Source: Luminiphilus syltensis NOR5-1B (GTDB lineage: Bacteria; Pseudomonadota; Gammaproteobacteria; Pseudomonadales; Halieaceae). From it: 64,000 nucleotides of DNA. Of this stretch, positions 8,881-17,883 are shown one piece after another. The translations under genes were made by a program, and so were the position numbers. The notes beneath the pieces were generated by a model, which saw only the letters and a program-made list of their open reading frames with translations, was not told where the DNA came from and ran no database searches. Location: assembly GCF_000158175.1 (NCBI RefSeq), contig NZ_DS999411.1:840596-904595 (forward strand). Direction: 5' to 3'. Position 1 is the stretch's first letter. Each line of letters opens with the position of its first letter.

Positions 8881-11800
8881 CTACTGCAATGCGTCCAAAG
8901 TGCCGTAATCGGCACTCCTGACCACCAGCGTTCGGGTAATGGCTCGCGATTCCCCGCCGAACAACTCTTCCACCTCTCCCTCGGTGGGTACGATTCCAAT
9001 ATAGGGCTCCCGGAAGTCGATCTGCGGCCATAGAGCCAGCGGTGAATCCCCGAAGAGGCTATCAAGATCGGTCTCCGCGCAGAGGGCACTGTCATGCGCC
9101 AGTATCGCGAACGTCTCAAAGTCCCCAGCGCGCTCGGCCATCGCTTTGGCGAAAGACTCATCGAGTGCAACGGTGTCGGTCATCCTGTAATTACAGGAGT
9201 CGATGTAGGCCACTTTTTCAAGCGTCCCGGCTATGGAGAAACCGATCAACGTCAGGCCGCGCTTAAGATAGGTAGGCTCTGCGCCCCCATTCGGCTGTGC
9301 GTAGGATCGTCCCATCTCGTAACCCGCAGAACGGAGCTCGAAGGTGACCCATTCCTTCTCGATGGCCCAATCCGTAAATACCGAAGCCACGCCAGCGGCC
9401 TGACGCCGCTCAATCGCCTTGCGTTTATTTACCGTGCGGACCCAGGACAACACCCCTGCGTCCTCACGCGCTCTTGTAGCCAGATTTTTACCACCGCGGT
9501 CAGACGGAATCGCCAGTCCGTAAAGATTCATGCCTTTGATATGGCCCAGCACATGCCGGTTAGCGTACTCGTAACTCGATAGCGTCCATATCACCTGGTC
9601 AAAGCCCATGCCGGTCGCCTGATGGTATTCCAGGGGCGTATGGACCATTGGAATCACCTGCGGCAGCCAGTGGGCATGCTGCTCGGATACCTGCTCCAGA
9701 ATCGCGACCCGATCTTCAGGGACATCAAGCACCAATTTCTTATCGGGATGCGCTGCAAGCCAACTCTCAAGTAGTGATAGAGAGCAACGGGAAGCGACAA
9801 CCGATTCGGGTTCGGCGACAACGTCAGCCAGCGCCCCGCTGCCAGCCTCATGTCCAAAAACGCGGTGATAACTGGTCGCAGGGTCAGCAACGCAGGCCAG
9901 CGCACCGGAGTCGTCCCGGGACAGCGTGATCTCAAACAACTCATGCTCATCGCTGAAATGAGTCAAGGTGTCGCTCGGGGCACGATAGGTCTGATCTTCA
10001 AACCAGCCATCGGCATGTAACACCATGGGGAGATATTGGTGATCTTGCTGCCGGTGCAGGGGTACCGGCCGAACAAAATCCTCGATTTCCACAACCATTC
10101 CCTGCTCCAGCGTCTCGACGTACTCGGTGATCGCACCGTTGCCAGAGATAATGCCGATATAGGGCTCCCGCCAACCAATTTCATTCCACCGGCTCAAACC
10201 CGTACGTTGGAACAGAAACTCAAAATCGAAAGGGGAGCACAGCGCGCTGTCGTGGGCGATTACGACGAACGCACCAAACAGGCCACCCATCTCACTCATC
10301 ACCGAACCAAAGTCACCACGACCACCCCATTGGGTGGTCGTGGCGCCCGAGCAGGTATCCACATTGGCGAGCAACACAGGCTCGCCAGGGCTGTTGATCC
10401 CGAGCAGTGAAACGCCCCGAGGCACCAGGGTTTTCAGCTTCGACGCCGTATTCTGCAGATAGGAGCTTCCCGCCCGATGTCCGCCCGCCGACTTGATGAT
10501 GTAACTACCGAGGAGGTTGGTGTCGGGTACCGCGGTATTGAACTTGGTCGTTGAGTACTCTCTCAAGTGCTCCAGCTCAACGCGCCGTGCATCAGAGAGC
10601 CCACCGGTCATAGAGGTGCGATCGAAAAAGGTCTCGAAGGTATCAAAGGGGATGGTCTCCCCATCGGCGAGAATCGAGAAGCCTTTCTTGCGGCTGCCAA
10701 GACTGCCGTAAACCGCGCAAATCTGGCCTCGGGAGCCAAATTCACCATCGGCGAACCAGGCATTGATATGGCAGTCATCCACCCATACCAACGGCTGGTC
10801 GTATTCGAGCAGTGATACCGACTGCTGCAGCGACTGGCGGCCATTGAAATCGAAGAGAATCTGGGAAACGCTCAGATCTTCGTTTAACAGGAATAGCGCC
10901 GGATAGCGGACCTCGCGGTCGCCCAGCACCAGCATTTCGCTCGCTGAATCAAGCGTTACGCCATCGCTTACCCCGGGGAACGACCACAAGGAGAGGAAGT
11001 ATCCGCGAGCTCTGCTGAGGAAGTTATTGAAGCGGGATTTTTTTTGAAAAAGCTTCGGGCCTGAGCGAAGCAAATCACGACCAAATCCCAGCGCCTCCAC
11101 ATCGTAGCCCGCAAGCGTGAGCATGGTGGGGCCCACATCGATGGTTGAACCGCGGGTGTTTACACTGGCGGGCGTTAGGTCGTTGCCAAAAAACATCAGC
11201 AGATTCTTGCGATCACCGGTCTCCAGCAGCTCGGTCGCGCTGTTGGTCATCGCCAGATGATCGGAGCTGACCACGAGTAATGTGTTGTCAAAGATGTCGC
11301 TGCCACGAATCCGTTCGATAAACTCGGCTGCCATCTGGTCGGCACAATGTACGGCGTTGAGGATAGGGTTGCTGCCATCGCCATATACGACCTCCTCACA
11401 CCGCTCTGAGACGTGGCCGATAGGGTTATGCGTGTCGAGCGTCAGCATAAAAAAGACAAAGGGAGCATCGGCAGCGGCGAGCGCATCAAATTTCTCTTCC
11501 GCAATGGCGAACAGGCTGTCGTCGTAAAGGCCCCAGGATGACAGGTATTCCGGGTCGTCTAGTGTGCCGACGAGCTCCTCTCGCCCCTGGACATCATCAA
11601 ACTGGTGCGATGTATAAAAATTGCCCTTACCCGCAAAATCCAGCGCAGCACCGCCGAGATAGTTGAGGTGATAGCCCTGCTCGTGAAGCATGTCACCCAT
11701 ACAGTTCGCCCCCGGTAAAAACTGATCCGCGCCCGACATGGTATTGCCACCGGCGAGCAGGGGTATCCCGCACTGCGCAGCGGTCATGCCAGCAATCGTC

Positions 11801-12441
11801 CACTCGGTGCCAATGACCTGATCGATCGCGGTAAAGCTGATGGCCTCCTTTTCCAGTCTTTTTAAATTAGGCACCAGACCCGGAAAAATGGTTTCGTCAA
11901 AGTAGGTGCGCTCCACCGACTCGAGATAAATATGGACAATGTTTTTCTGCGGACCTGCGCTCCCTAACTTCACCTCCTGAACGAACTCAGGCGGGACAAC
12001 CGCCGTCGCTACGATATTCCGCGATTCATAAAGGCGGTAGAGATCAGCGCTGGCAGGATTCAGGTAAAAGGACAGGCCGACCAGACCAAACGCCGCAGCG
12101 ACCTGAAACTTGTGTCGGCCCAAGGTAGCGTCAGTCCGCATCAGGCGATAACTGAGGAGGCTTAGCAGAACAATCGTGACCATCGCGACCAGAGCAATGG
12201 CCATCGGGCCGATAAATGCACCGAGACCTGCTGAGAGGATATCGACGTCGAGATGGTAGATAACCGCTTCGTTGATGCCATCGCCCGAGAGCTGATCCGC
12301 CGCCAGATAAACGAGCACCAGCAACAACGATGAAAATACCGTTCCTGCCAGTAGGGCGGCGAGCCAGCGACTACCGAGTGCCCGGTAACACAACGCAACG
12401 GCAGCTAAGGCTAGGGTGGCAACGGTAAGAATAAGTGACAT
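8881..12441 (-). CDS. OpgB-like phosphoglycerol transferase with C-terminal ILEI-like / GDPD-like / ILEI-like modules
   Basis: An 1186-residue inner-membrane protein with a large periplasmic part. Residues 1-130 hold about four membrane segments. Residues about 165-455 form the alkaline-phosphatase/sulfatase-fold domain of OpgB/LtaS enzymes: metal ligand Glu in IYLESVER, probable nucleophile Thr in GTEWTIAGM (same context as in E. coli OpgB), DTHNP, and SSDHLAM. OpgB moves phosphoglycerol from phosphatidylglycerol to periplasmic glucans, releasing diacylglycerol; dgkA next door fits this. E. coli OpgB is about 760 residues. Here roughly 550 extra residues follow: an ILEI/FAM3-like domain (about 640-785), a degenerate GDPD-like barrel (about 795-1028) and a second ILEI-like domain (about 1033-1175). 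The catalytic call is solid; the accessory domains rest on pattern recognition. Confidence 0.85.
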   Translation of the reverse strand: MSLILTVATLALAAVALCYRALGSRWLAALLAGTVFSSLLLVLVYLAADQLSGDGINEAVIYHLDVDILSAGLGAFIGPMAIALVAMVTIVLLSLLSYRLMRTDATLGRHKFQVAAAFGLVGLSFYLNPASADLYRLYESRNIVATAVVPPEFVQEVKLGSAGPQKNIVHIYLESVERTYFDETIFPGLVPNLKRLEKEAISFTAIDQVIGTEWTIAGMTAAQCGIPLLAGGNTMSGADQFLPGANCMGDMLHEQGYHLNYLGGAALDFAGKGNFYTSHQFDDVQGREELVGTLDDPEYLSSWGLYDDSLFAIAEEKFDALAAADAPFVFFMLTLDTHNPIGHVSERCEEVVYGDGSNPILNAVHCADQMAAEFIERIRGSDIFDNTLLVVSSDHLAMTNSATELLETGDRKNLLMFFGNDLTPASVNTRGSTIDVGPTMLTLAGYDVEALGFGRDLLRSGPKLFQKKSRFNNFLSRARGYFLSLWSFPGVSDGVTLDSASEMLVLGDREVRYPALFLLNEDLSVSQILFDFNGRQSLQQSVSLLEYDQPLVWVDDCHINAWFADGEFGSRGQICAVYGSLGSRKKGFSILADGETIPFDTFETFFDRTSMTGGLSDARRVELEHLREYSTTKFNTAVPDTNLLGSYIIKSAGGHRAGSSYLQNTASKLKTLVPRGVSLLGINSPGEPVLLANVDTCSGATTTQWGGRGDFGSVMSEMGGLFGAFVVIAHDSALCSPFDFEFLFQRTGLSRWNEIGWREPYIGIISGNGAITEYVETLEQGMVVEIEDFVRPVPLHRQQDHQYLPMVLHADGWFEDQTYRAPSDTLTHFSDEHELFEITLSRDDSGALACVADPATSYHRVFGHEAGSGALADVVAEPESVVASRCSLSLLESWLAAHPDKKLVLDVPEDRVAILEQVSEQHAHWLPQVIPMVHTPLEYHQATGMGFDQVIWTLSSYEYANRHVLGHIKGMNLYGLAIPSDRGGKNLATRAREDAGVLSWVRTVNKRKAIERRQAAGVASVFTDWAIEKEWVTFELRSAGYEMGRSYAQPNGGAEPTYLKRGLTLIGFSIAGTLEKVAYIDSCNYRMTDTVALDESFAKAMAERAGDFETFAILAHDSALCAETDLDSLFGDSPLALWPQIDFREPYIGIVPTEGEVEELFGGESRAITRTLVVRSADYGTLDALQ

Positions 12442-12523
12442 AAATTTGTGATTCGACGATTCAGGTGGCTCGCGGGACCGATGACGGCAGTGAGCAGGTT
12501 TTAAAACCAGTGTAGCTAAGGGT

Positions 12524-12910
12524 TCACAGCAAAATTACCGACCAGACGACAACGATGATCAAGAGACCAATCATCTGCGCCGCGCTGCCAACGTCCTTGG
12601 CCGCCTTCGACAGCGGGTGCAGTTCCATGGAAATACGATCAACGGTATTTTCAATGGCGGTATTCAGAAGCTCTATGACCAGTGACAGCAACGGGGCCAA
12701 CATCAATAAAGCGCGCTCCGCACGGCTCACATCCAGCCAGAGCGCCAGCGGCTGAAGAAGCATGTTGATAAATACGACCTGGCGAAAAGCATCCTCGTTG
12801 ACAAATGCCGTTCGCAATCCCATTAGCGAATAACGACTGGCGTTGATCAGGCGTGAAAGGCCCCGCTTGCCCTTTAAAGACCCCGCGCCGCTTTCTGAAT
12901 CCTGCTCCAT
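12524..12910 (-). CDS. dgkA: Diacylglycerol kinase
   Basis: A 128-residue inner-membrane kinase with three hydrophobic helices. The hallmark block is complete: ELLNTAIENTVDRI followed by KAAKDVGSAAQ, which forms the ATP/metal site and active site of DgkA. The enzyme rephosphorylates diacylglycerol to phosphatidic acid. It lies 82 bases upstream of the OpgB-like gene on the same strand. In E. coli, OpgB is the main source of diacylglycerol that DgkA recycles, so the adjacency is functionally sensible. Start codon context is weak (no strong Shine-Dalgarno). Confidence 0.95.
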   Translation of the reverse strand: MEQDSESGAGSLKGKRGLSRLINASRYSLMGLRTAFVNEDAFRQVVFINMLLQPLALWLDVSRAERALLMLAPLLSLVIELLNTAIENTVDRISMELHPLSKAAKDVGSAAQMIGLLIIVVVWSVILL

Positions 12911-13087
12911 CTTTGAAGATTAACATCATTATCAATCGATAGAAGCTGCGAAGGCGGCGATCCGGCAACAAACGCGATTTATCAGAACGCCACGGTTTGC
13001 AACGACACAGGGCCAAAAGGAGGCTCTTATTCATCGCCAAAAAGGTCTATTCTCAACGACTACTTATCAAAATGCGGAGAATCAACA

Positions 13088-13492
13088 ATGGATGCAGTCC
13101 GAATCAAAACCACGCCCGATCCCATGGAGCCTTTCTGCCTGTCCCAGGCGTTTCGTATTGGCGATATGGTCATGGTCTCCGGTCAAGCTGCCATCACCAA
13201 AGAAGGCGAGCTCGCCGGTGTGGGAGATTTCCACCGCCAGGCCGAGCAGACCTTTGCCAACCTGGAGGAGGTACTTGAAGCCGCGGGGTCGAGTCTCGAC
13301 CAGGTCGTCAAGGTCACCATCTACCTCACCGACATGTCGCATTTTGAGGACATCATCGCCCTCAGGCAAAAGTATTTTTCGGCACCCTATCCGGCGGATA
13401 CGATTGTCGAGGTGTCTTCGCTGGCACTACCAGAGCTGGAGATTGAGATAGAGGCAACGGCGCTTGTTGACGGAAAGACCGTAAATAGTTAG
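13088..13492 (+). CDS. RidA/YjgF family protein
   Basis: A 134-residue small protein of the RidA (YjgF/YER057c/UK114) family, which hydrolyses reactive enamine/imine intermediates such as 2-aminoacrylate. Seen here: MVMVSGQAA near residue 27, EQTFANLEEVLEAAGSSLDQVVKVTIYLTDM at the centre, and the C-terminal EIEIEATALV strand. In true RidA an Arg near residue 105 binds the substrate carboxylate (consensus RxxV); the corresponding segment here reads ADTIVEVSSL, with no Arg. It may therefore belong to one of the Rid subfamilies without imine deaminase activity. The start is fixed by GGAG eight bases upstream. Confidence 0.88.
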   Translation: MDAVRIKTTPDPMEPFCLSQAFRIGDMVMVSGQAAITKEGELAGVGDFHRQAEQTFANLEEVLEAAGSSLDQVVKVTIYLTDMSHFEDIIALRQKYFSAPYPADTIVEVSSLALPELEIEIEATALVDGKTVNS

Positions 13493-13499
13493 TACGCGA

Positions 13500-13856
13500 C
13501 TAACCATCGGCGGTGAAGAAGTCACCTCTCGGGTTGCCATCCTCGTCATATACCGGCTCTTCAAGATCAACGCGGTATTTTTTGACCACGGCACCGGGCT
13601 TCATGGAGTAGCTGGCCAAATGCCCGGCCATATCGGTATACCAATGGCTTTTCAGGTGTGCCGATAAAGTTTCGGAAGAAGACCATTCCTCGTACACCCA
13701 AATTCTGCCGCGAGTCAGGTGATCTTCGGTCCAGGAATAAGCGATGCAGCCCTCTTCACTCAGAGCGCCTTCGATATGGGGTCGCGCGCTTGCAATTAAC
13801 TTGGGAACATCCTCGGGGTTTTCAAAATCGAGGTATCCCGAGATTATGACGGTCAT
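13500..13856 (-). CDS. Antibiotic biosynthesis monooxygenase (ABM)-domain protein
   Basis: A 118-residue protein with the ferredoxin-like ABM fold: MTVIISGYLDFE as first strand, RPHIEGALSEEGCIAYSWTEDHLTRGRIWVYEEWSSSETLSAHL as the core. Proteins of this family are cofactor-free monooxygenases, quinone or heme-related enzymes, or simple stress proteins. The frame is open further upstream to 13967, but a GGAGAG ribosome-binding site lies seven bases before the ATG at 13856 and family similarity begins exactly there, so I use this start. It ends seven bases from the stop of the RidA-family gene (convergent). Substrate unknown. Confidence 0.78.
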   Translation of the reverse strand: MTVIISGYLDFENPEDVPKLIASARPHIEGALSEEGCIAYSWTEDHLTRGRIWVYEEWSSSETLSAHLKSHWYTDMAGHLASYSMKPGAVVKKYRVDLEEPVYDEDGNPRGDFFTADG

Positions 13857-14263
13857 CGCTACTCTCCATCGAAAGGACTCAGGCCAGAGAATATCCCCGA
13901 CGTTGTGCATCGTATCACCGCCTGAGCGGAGTGAATTCAAATACGATCGCTGGCCACGGGCCCACATTTATCAGAACCCATTACAGCAGCAGGCTGGATA
14001 GCGGCGACGCACTCCTCCAGGGTCTGAACTAACAGCATTAACCAATTCACTGCAAGACAACTTGCGCGCCGGCCAATCGCCGGTAAGTTAATCAACGACT
14101 AAAAAGACACACGTGATGACGAGTTTATTAGCCACGGATTCCGGCGGCAATGAACTCGTTGAACAGGCCGATATCCTGGTGCATTATGAGTTTATTGTGG
14201 CAAAAGGTTCGATTATTTCAGAGGGATTGCTAGCCGTATGCACGTCACAGATGAGGCAGCAAC
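13857..14263. other. Divergent intergenic region between ABM-domain gene and GGDEF gene
   Basis: About 400 bases. It should hold promoters in both directions, but none with two good hexamers is visible. Near 14059-14089 there is an imperfect hairpin: inner arms CCGGC/GCCGG around a five-base loop, and outer arms AACTT/AAGTT. It lacks a T-run, so it is either a structural repeat or a weak terminator. A 62-codon open frame at 14113-14301 overlaps the GGDEF gene start in another frame and shows no recognisable feature, so I do not call it. Confidence 0.4.
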
Positions 14264-15187
14264 ATGAAAAACATTGTATCCATAGAGGGCAGTCCCGATA
14301 GCGTCGGTTGCGGTATAGCGGTAGAAGATCTGGGTGCCAAAGCGATGGCGCAATTGCTTGACCTCCATGAGAATACAGCGACCGCCGATAATAGAAACCA
14401 GTTGCTGAACCAGTTCTACTCCTGGGCACATCAGCTCAAGCTGGCCGATGGCGCGCACTATAGTGGTCCTGGCGAAAAACCCCACTGGACGGCGGGAACA
14501 CAGTGCCAGCACAGCAGCAGCCACCAATTGGTAGTGCAGGGCGTTATGCTGGGAACCGTGACGCTGTCACGTCAAGAGCACTACGGCGCTTCGGAACTGG
14601 CCATTCTTGAGCGCGCGGCTTTATGCGTCTCCAAGGGACTCAGGTTGTTCGATCGACTGGATAAGCTTGAAGCCAGCAGTAGTCACGATCCCCTGACCGG
14701 GCTACTGAACCGGACGGCGCTCGATGAACACCTCGACCGAGAAATTGCTCGCGCGCTACGGCACGGCTCTCGCTTGTCGCTTATGCTACTCGACGCTGAT
14801 AACTTTAAGGAAATCAATGATCAGCTCGGCCATTTGGTGGGCGATCACGTTCTCCGTACGCTGGCCGACCTGATGCGGGCAGAGTGCCGGGAGACGGACG
14901 CAGTTTATCGTCTGGGTGGCGATGAATTCGTTATTTTGCTGCCCGAAACGGGTCGGGATCAGGCGATTTTCGCCGCACGGCGTCTCCGCAATCGGCTTGC
15001 GCATCAGCCGGCGAGTAGCTATTTCCTCGATGCCGAGGATGAAGGTTTTATTGTCAGGCAACCGCCGCGATTCAGCATTGGTGTGGCAGAACTCGACCCT
15101 GCACATCCCTCTAAAGAATCCTTGATCAATGAGGCCGATGCGCAGATGTACCGCGCCAAAGCCAAGGGAACAGGACGGGTGGAATAA
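14264..15187 (+). CDS. Diguanylate cyclase (GGDEF) with N-terminal GAF-like sensory region
   Basis: A 307-residue soluble signalling protein. Residues 1-135 have no membrane segment and resemble a divergent GAF-type sensory domain (LAILERAALCVSKGL near its end). The GGDEF domain starts at HDPLTGLLNRTAL near residue 145, with the intact signature GGDEF at 218-222. An RxxD inhibition site (RETD) lies exactly five residues upstream of it, so both c-di-GMP synthesis and product inhibition are predicted. No EAL domain is present. It is monocistronic; a GAGG site precedes the ATG. The signal sensed cannot be deduced. Confidence 0.92.
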   Translation: MKNIVSIEGSPDSVGCGIAVEDLGAKAMAQLLDLHENTATADNRNQLLNQFYSWAHQLKLADGAHYSGPGEKPHWTAGTQCQHSSSHQLVVQGVMLGTVTLSRQEHYGASELAILERAALCVSKGLRLFDRLDKLEASSSHDPLTGLLNRTALDEHLDREIARALRHGSRLSLMLLDADNFKEINDQLGHLVGDHVLRTLADLMRAECRETDAVYRLGGDEFVILLPETGRDQAIFAARRLRNRLAHQPASSYFLDAEDEGFIVRQPPRFSIGVAELDPAHPSKESLINEADAQMYRAKAKGTGRVE

Positions 15188-15311
15188 AAATCATACGCGG
15201 GTCCCAGCGCCACTAATCCTGCCTGTCGTTATATCGGTACAGGCCGTCTTAACCGCCTCATCGCGGGTAAGACGCTCAAAGCGAAGGGCTTTTCTGTGCT
15301 AGCGTTCCCCA

Positions 15312-16097
15312 ATGTGTCTGATCGCTATCGCCTACCGCGCAAATCCTGATTTCCCGTTGGTGCTGCTCGCCAATCGGGACGAATTTTACGACCGACCGAC
15401 AGCACCCTTGCATTTTTGGGACGATCACCCGGGAATCGCAGCCGGCCGCGACCTCGATGCCGGGGGGACCTGGTTGGGAGTGACCCGGGGAGGGCGCTTC
15501 GCCGCCCTGACCAATGTTCGCGAACCCCCGCCCCGGGTATCCGGACCACGCTCCCGCGGCGACATTGTCACCGACTTTTTGACGAGCGCGCAGAGCCCCG
15601 CAGTCTGGCTGGCGTCATACCGCGATCAATTTGATCAGTTTCAGGGTTTTAATCTGCTGTTTGGCAGTCTAGACGAGGGACTTTATTTCACCAGCAATCG
15701 ACTGGGTACGCTCGAAACCGTATCCCCCGGGGTTCATGGCCTATCCAATGGCAGCCTGAACGATGACTGGCCCAAGGTTCGCGGGCTGTGTGAGGGGCTG
15801 ACTCGGATCCTGGCGACTGAGACCACACTGGAAGCACCACGTTTGCAGCCGCTGCTGGTAGATCGCACCCAACCCGAAGACGGCAACCTACCCGACACCG
15901 GGGTCGGCCTCGATCTTGAGCGACTACTGGCGCCTCGATTTATCGTCTCAGAGGGGTATGGCACGCGCTCGAGTAGCATCGTGATTGTCAACCGCGGGCG
16001 CGAGATCCGGTTCAGTGAATATCGCTACCCGCAAAGTGGAGAATGCTCGCCGCCCGAGACTTCAGCGCTGGACTGGCAGGTTCCAAACGACATCTAG
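15312..16097 (+). CDS. NRDE-family protein (TANGO2-like)
   Basis: A 261-residue protein that starts directly with the family hallmark: MCLIAIAY, with Cys2 as a possible N-terminal nucleophile, then LLANRDEFYDRPTAP, which contains the NRDE motif. Further family blocks are FWDDHPGIAAGRDLDAGGTWLG and FAALTNVREP. The fold is that of Ntn-hydrolase-like TANGO2 proteins, whose eukaryotic members are implicated in heme or lipid handling; the bacterial role is not established. It is a single gene, convergent with the phosphorylase gene at 16129 with only 31 bases between the stops. Confidence 0.88.
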   Translation: MCLIAIAYRANPDFPLVLLANRDEFYDRPTAPLHFWDDHPGIAAGRDLDAGGTWLGVTRGGRFAALTNVREPPPRVSGPRSRGDIVTDFLTSAQSPAVWLASYRDQFDQFQGFNLLFGSLDEGLYFTSNRLGTLETVSPGVHGLSNGSLNDDWPKVRGLCEGLTRILATETTLEAPRLQPLLVDRTQPEDGNLPDTGVGLDLERLLAPRFIVSEGYGTRSSSIVIVNRGREIRFSEYRYPQSGECSPPETSALDWQVPNDI

Positions 16098-16128
16098 GCT
16101 TATCTGCCAAGCAATTTCCAAATTAAAA

Positions 16129-17865
16129 TTACCGGTTGGTAATCCACACCGCCTGATAGGGCGTCAGTGTCCACTCCGGCTCCGACTCCTCAACCACACG
16201 TCCGGAAATAAGGTCCCGCCAGCTATCCCCGACCACCATATTAAGGTCGGTCATAAACAGCGGCTGCGGCTGATTCGAGATGTTGTAAATGCAGAAGATA
16301 CTTTGACGCCGATCATTGCTGTGGCGCCAGAAGCCAAACAGGGCGCCGCCAAGCTGCAGCGTGTATTGGGTGGCGTTGGGGTGAAACGCCGACTGCTGGG
16401 TGCGCAGCCTGATTAACTCCTGGAGGCGATCGAAGACCCGCCGGGTTTCGGTGTCCTCATTATCCAGCAGGACTTCCAGTTCCTCGAGATGCCACTGATG
16501 CCGATTGATTGCCCGGTTGTAGCCCAGTTGCTCGAGTCGCTTGTGGTCGTTGCGCGTGCCCAACAGACTATGAATGTAAAACGCGGGAATGCCCTCGAGG
16601 CCAAGCATCACCGCGTGGGCACAGATAAACCGCTCAAAGCCGAGCTCATCACGGCCTTCCAGGGTACCCTGCAGCGCATCAAACAGTGCAATATTGATTT
16701 CATACGCCTTGCGCATGCCACCGCCACCGGCGCGCCAGGACACCACACCGCCAAAGGATTGCATGGCGTGGATAAAGCCATCGAGTTCATCGTCGTTGAG
16801 CAGCCCCTCGGCGGGCCGCAGGCCGATACCATCGTGGGAGGCGATGAAGTTGAAATAGGTGGTACCAAACTGCGCCGGTGGCAATGTCATCAACCACTGG
16901 GAGAGGTAACGACTGTTGCCGCTGAGCAGGGTATAAACCAGAAGCGGCGGCAGCGAGAAGTTGTAAATCGCGTGGGCCTCGTTGGCGTTACCGAAATAGG
17001 AGAGATTTTCACGATTGGGGATGTTGGTCTCGGTAATTACCATCGAATTGGGCGACGCATGTTCAATCAAGGTGCGTAACAGGCGGATGATTTCGTGGGT
17101 TTCCTCGAGGTTAATCGACGTTGTACCCGCAACTTTCCACAAAAAAGCGACCGCATCGAGCCTGAAAATTTCGACGTTTTTGTCGAGATGCAAGCGGATG
17201 ATACGAACGAACTCCTGAAGCACCTTGGGGTTACGAAAATCAAAATCGACCTGATCGTGACTGAAAGTACACCACACCCATTGCTTTCCCTTGACCGTAT
17301 CGACCGGGCGAAGCAGCGGTGAGGTCCGCGGCCTGACCACCTCACTCAGGTCGTCATTGGGGGACGCGGTAAAATAATAATCCCGACCGGGATCCTTATC
17401 GTTGATGAAATTATCGAACCATTCGCTCTCGCCGGAACCGTGGTTGATCACCAGGTCGCCCATCAGGCGAAAATCCTGGCCGATCAGGCGCACGTTGTCC
17501 CAATTACCCAGTTTTTTATTGACCTCGGTGTAATCCTTGACCGCGAAGCCATCGTCAGAAGTCCAGGGGAAGAAGGGCAGTATGTGCACCACGTTCACCG
17601 CGCCCTCGAGGTGCTGCTTGAGGAATCGATGCAGGGTTTTCAGTGGTGCCTCATGCTTTGATACAAAGGTATCGCCATAAGTGATGGTGGCGATATCGGT
17701 CTGATTCCACAGGTTACGGTGCGCCTCCGGTGCCTCCGATCCGGGATCGAGGCGCATCTCAGCAATCAGGTCGAGGGCAATCGACGGCAAACTGGCTTCG
17801 AGCGATACCGTCTCATAGATCTTCTCGAGGTGTCGCAGTACGCGTTGTTGCAAATTCGGTAACAT
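16129..17865 (-). CDS. GH13_18 phosphorylase, probable glucosylglycerate phosphorylase
   Basis: A 578-residue alpha-amylase-fold enzyme of the sucrose-phosphorylase subfamily. [15 protein letters not shown] and GDLVINHGS are early GH13 blocks. The catalytic nucleophile Asp is in [11 protein letters not shown], the acid/base Glu in ITETNIP, and the third carboxylate in [10 protein letters not shown]. Characterised GH13_18 members phosphorolyse sucrose, sucrose-6-phosphate, glucosylglycerol or glucosylglycerate. Position decides here: it lies 18 bases after gpgS in an operon with gpgP and a glycerate kinase, so phosphorolysis of 2-O-alpha-glucosylglycerate to glucose-1-phosphate and D-glycerate is the best prediction. 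Sucrose phosphorylase remains possible on sequence alone. Confidence 0.82.
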   Translation of the reverse strand: MLPNLQQRVLRHLEKIYETVSLEASLPSIALDLIAEMRLDPGSEAPEAHRNLWNQTDIATITYGDTFVSKHEAPLKTLHRFLKQHLEGAVNVVHILPFFPWTSDDGFAVKDYTEVNKKLGNWDNVRLIGQDFRLMGDLVINHGSGESEWFDNFINDKDPGRDYYFTASPNDDLSEVVRPRTSPLLRPVDTVKGKQWVWCTFSHDQVDFDFRNPKVLQEFVRIIRLHLDKNVEIFRLDAVAFLWKVAGTTSINLEETHEIIRLLRTLIEHASPNSMVITETNIPNRENLSYFGNANEAHAIYNFSLPPLLVYTLLSGNSRYLSQWLMTLPPAQFGTTYFNFIASHDGIGLRPAEGLLNDDELDGFIHAMQSFGGVVSWRAGGGGMRKAYEINIALFDALQGTLEGRDELGFERFICAHAVMLGLEGIPAFYIHSLLGTRNDHKRLEQLGYNRAINRHQWHLEELEVLLDNEDTETRRVFDRLQELIRLRTQQSAFHPNATQYTLQLGGALFGFWRHSNDRRQSIFCIYNISNQPQPLFMTDLNMVVGDSWRDLISGRVVEESEPEWTLTPYQAVWITNR

Positions 17866-17883
17866 CAGCCGGCTCCTGGAAGG

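Noticed and set aside
13857-13967. N-terminal extension of the ABM-domain protein
   Set aside because: Family similarity and a GGAGAG site both point to the ATG at 13856.
14113-14301. 62-codon frame before the GGDEF gene
   Set aside because: Overlaps the GGDEF gene start in another frame and shows no recognisable features.
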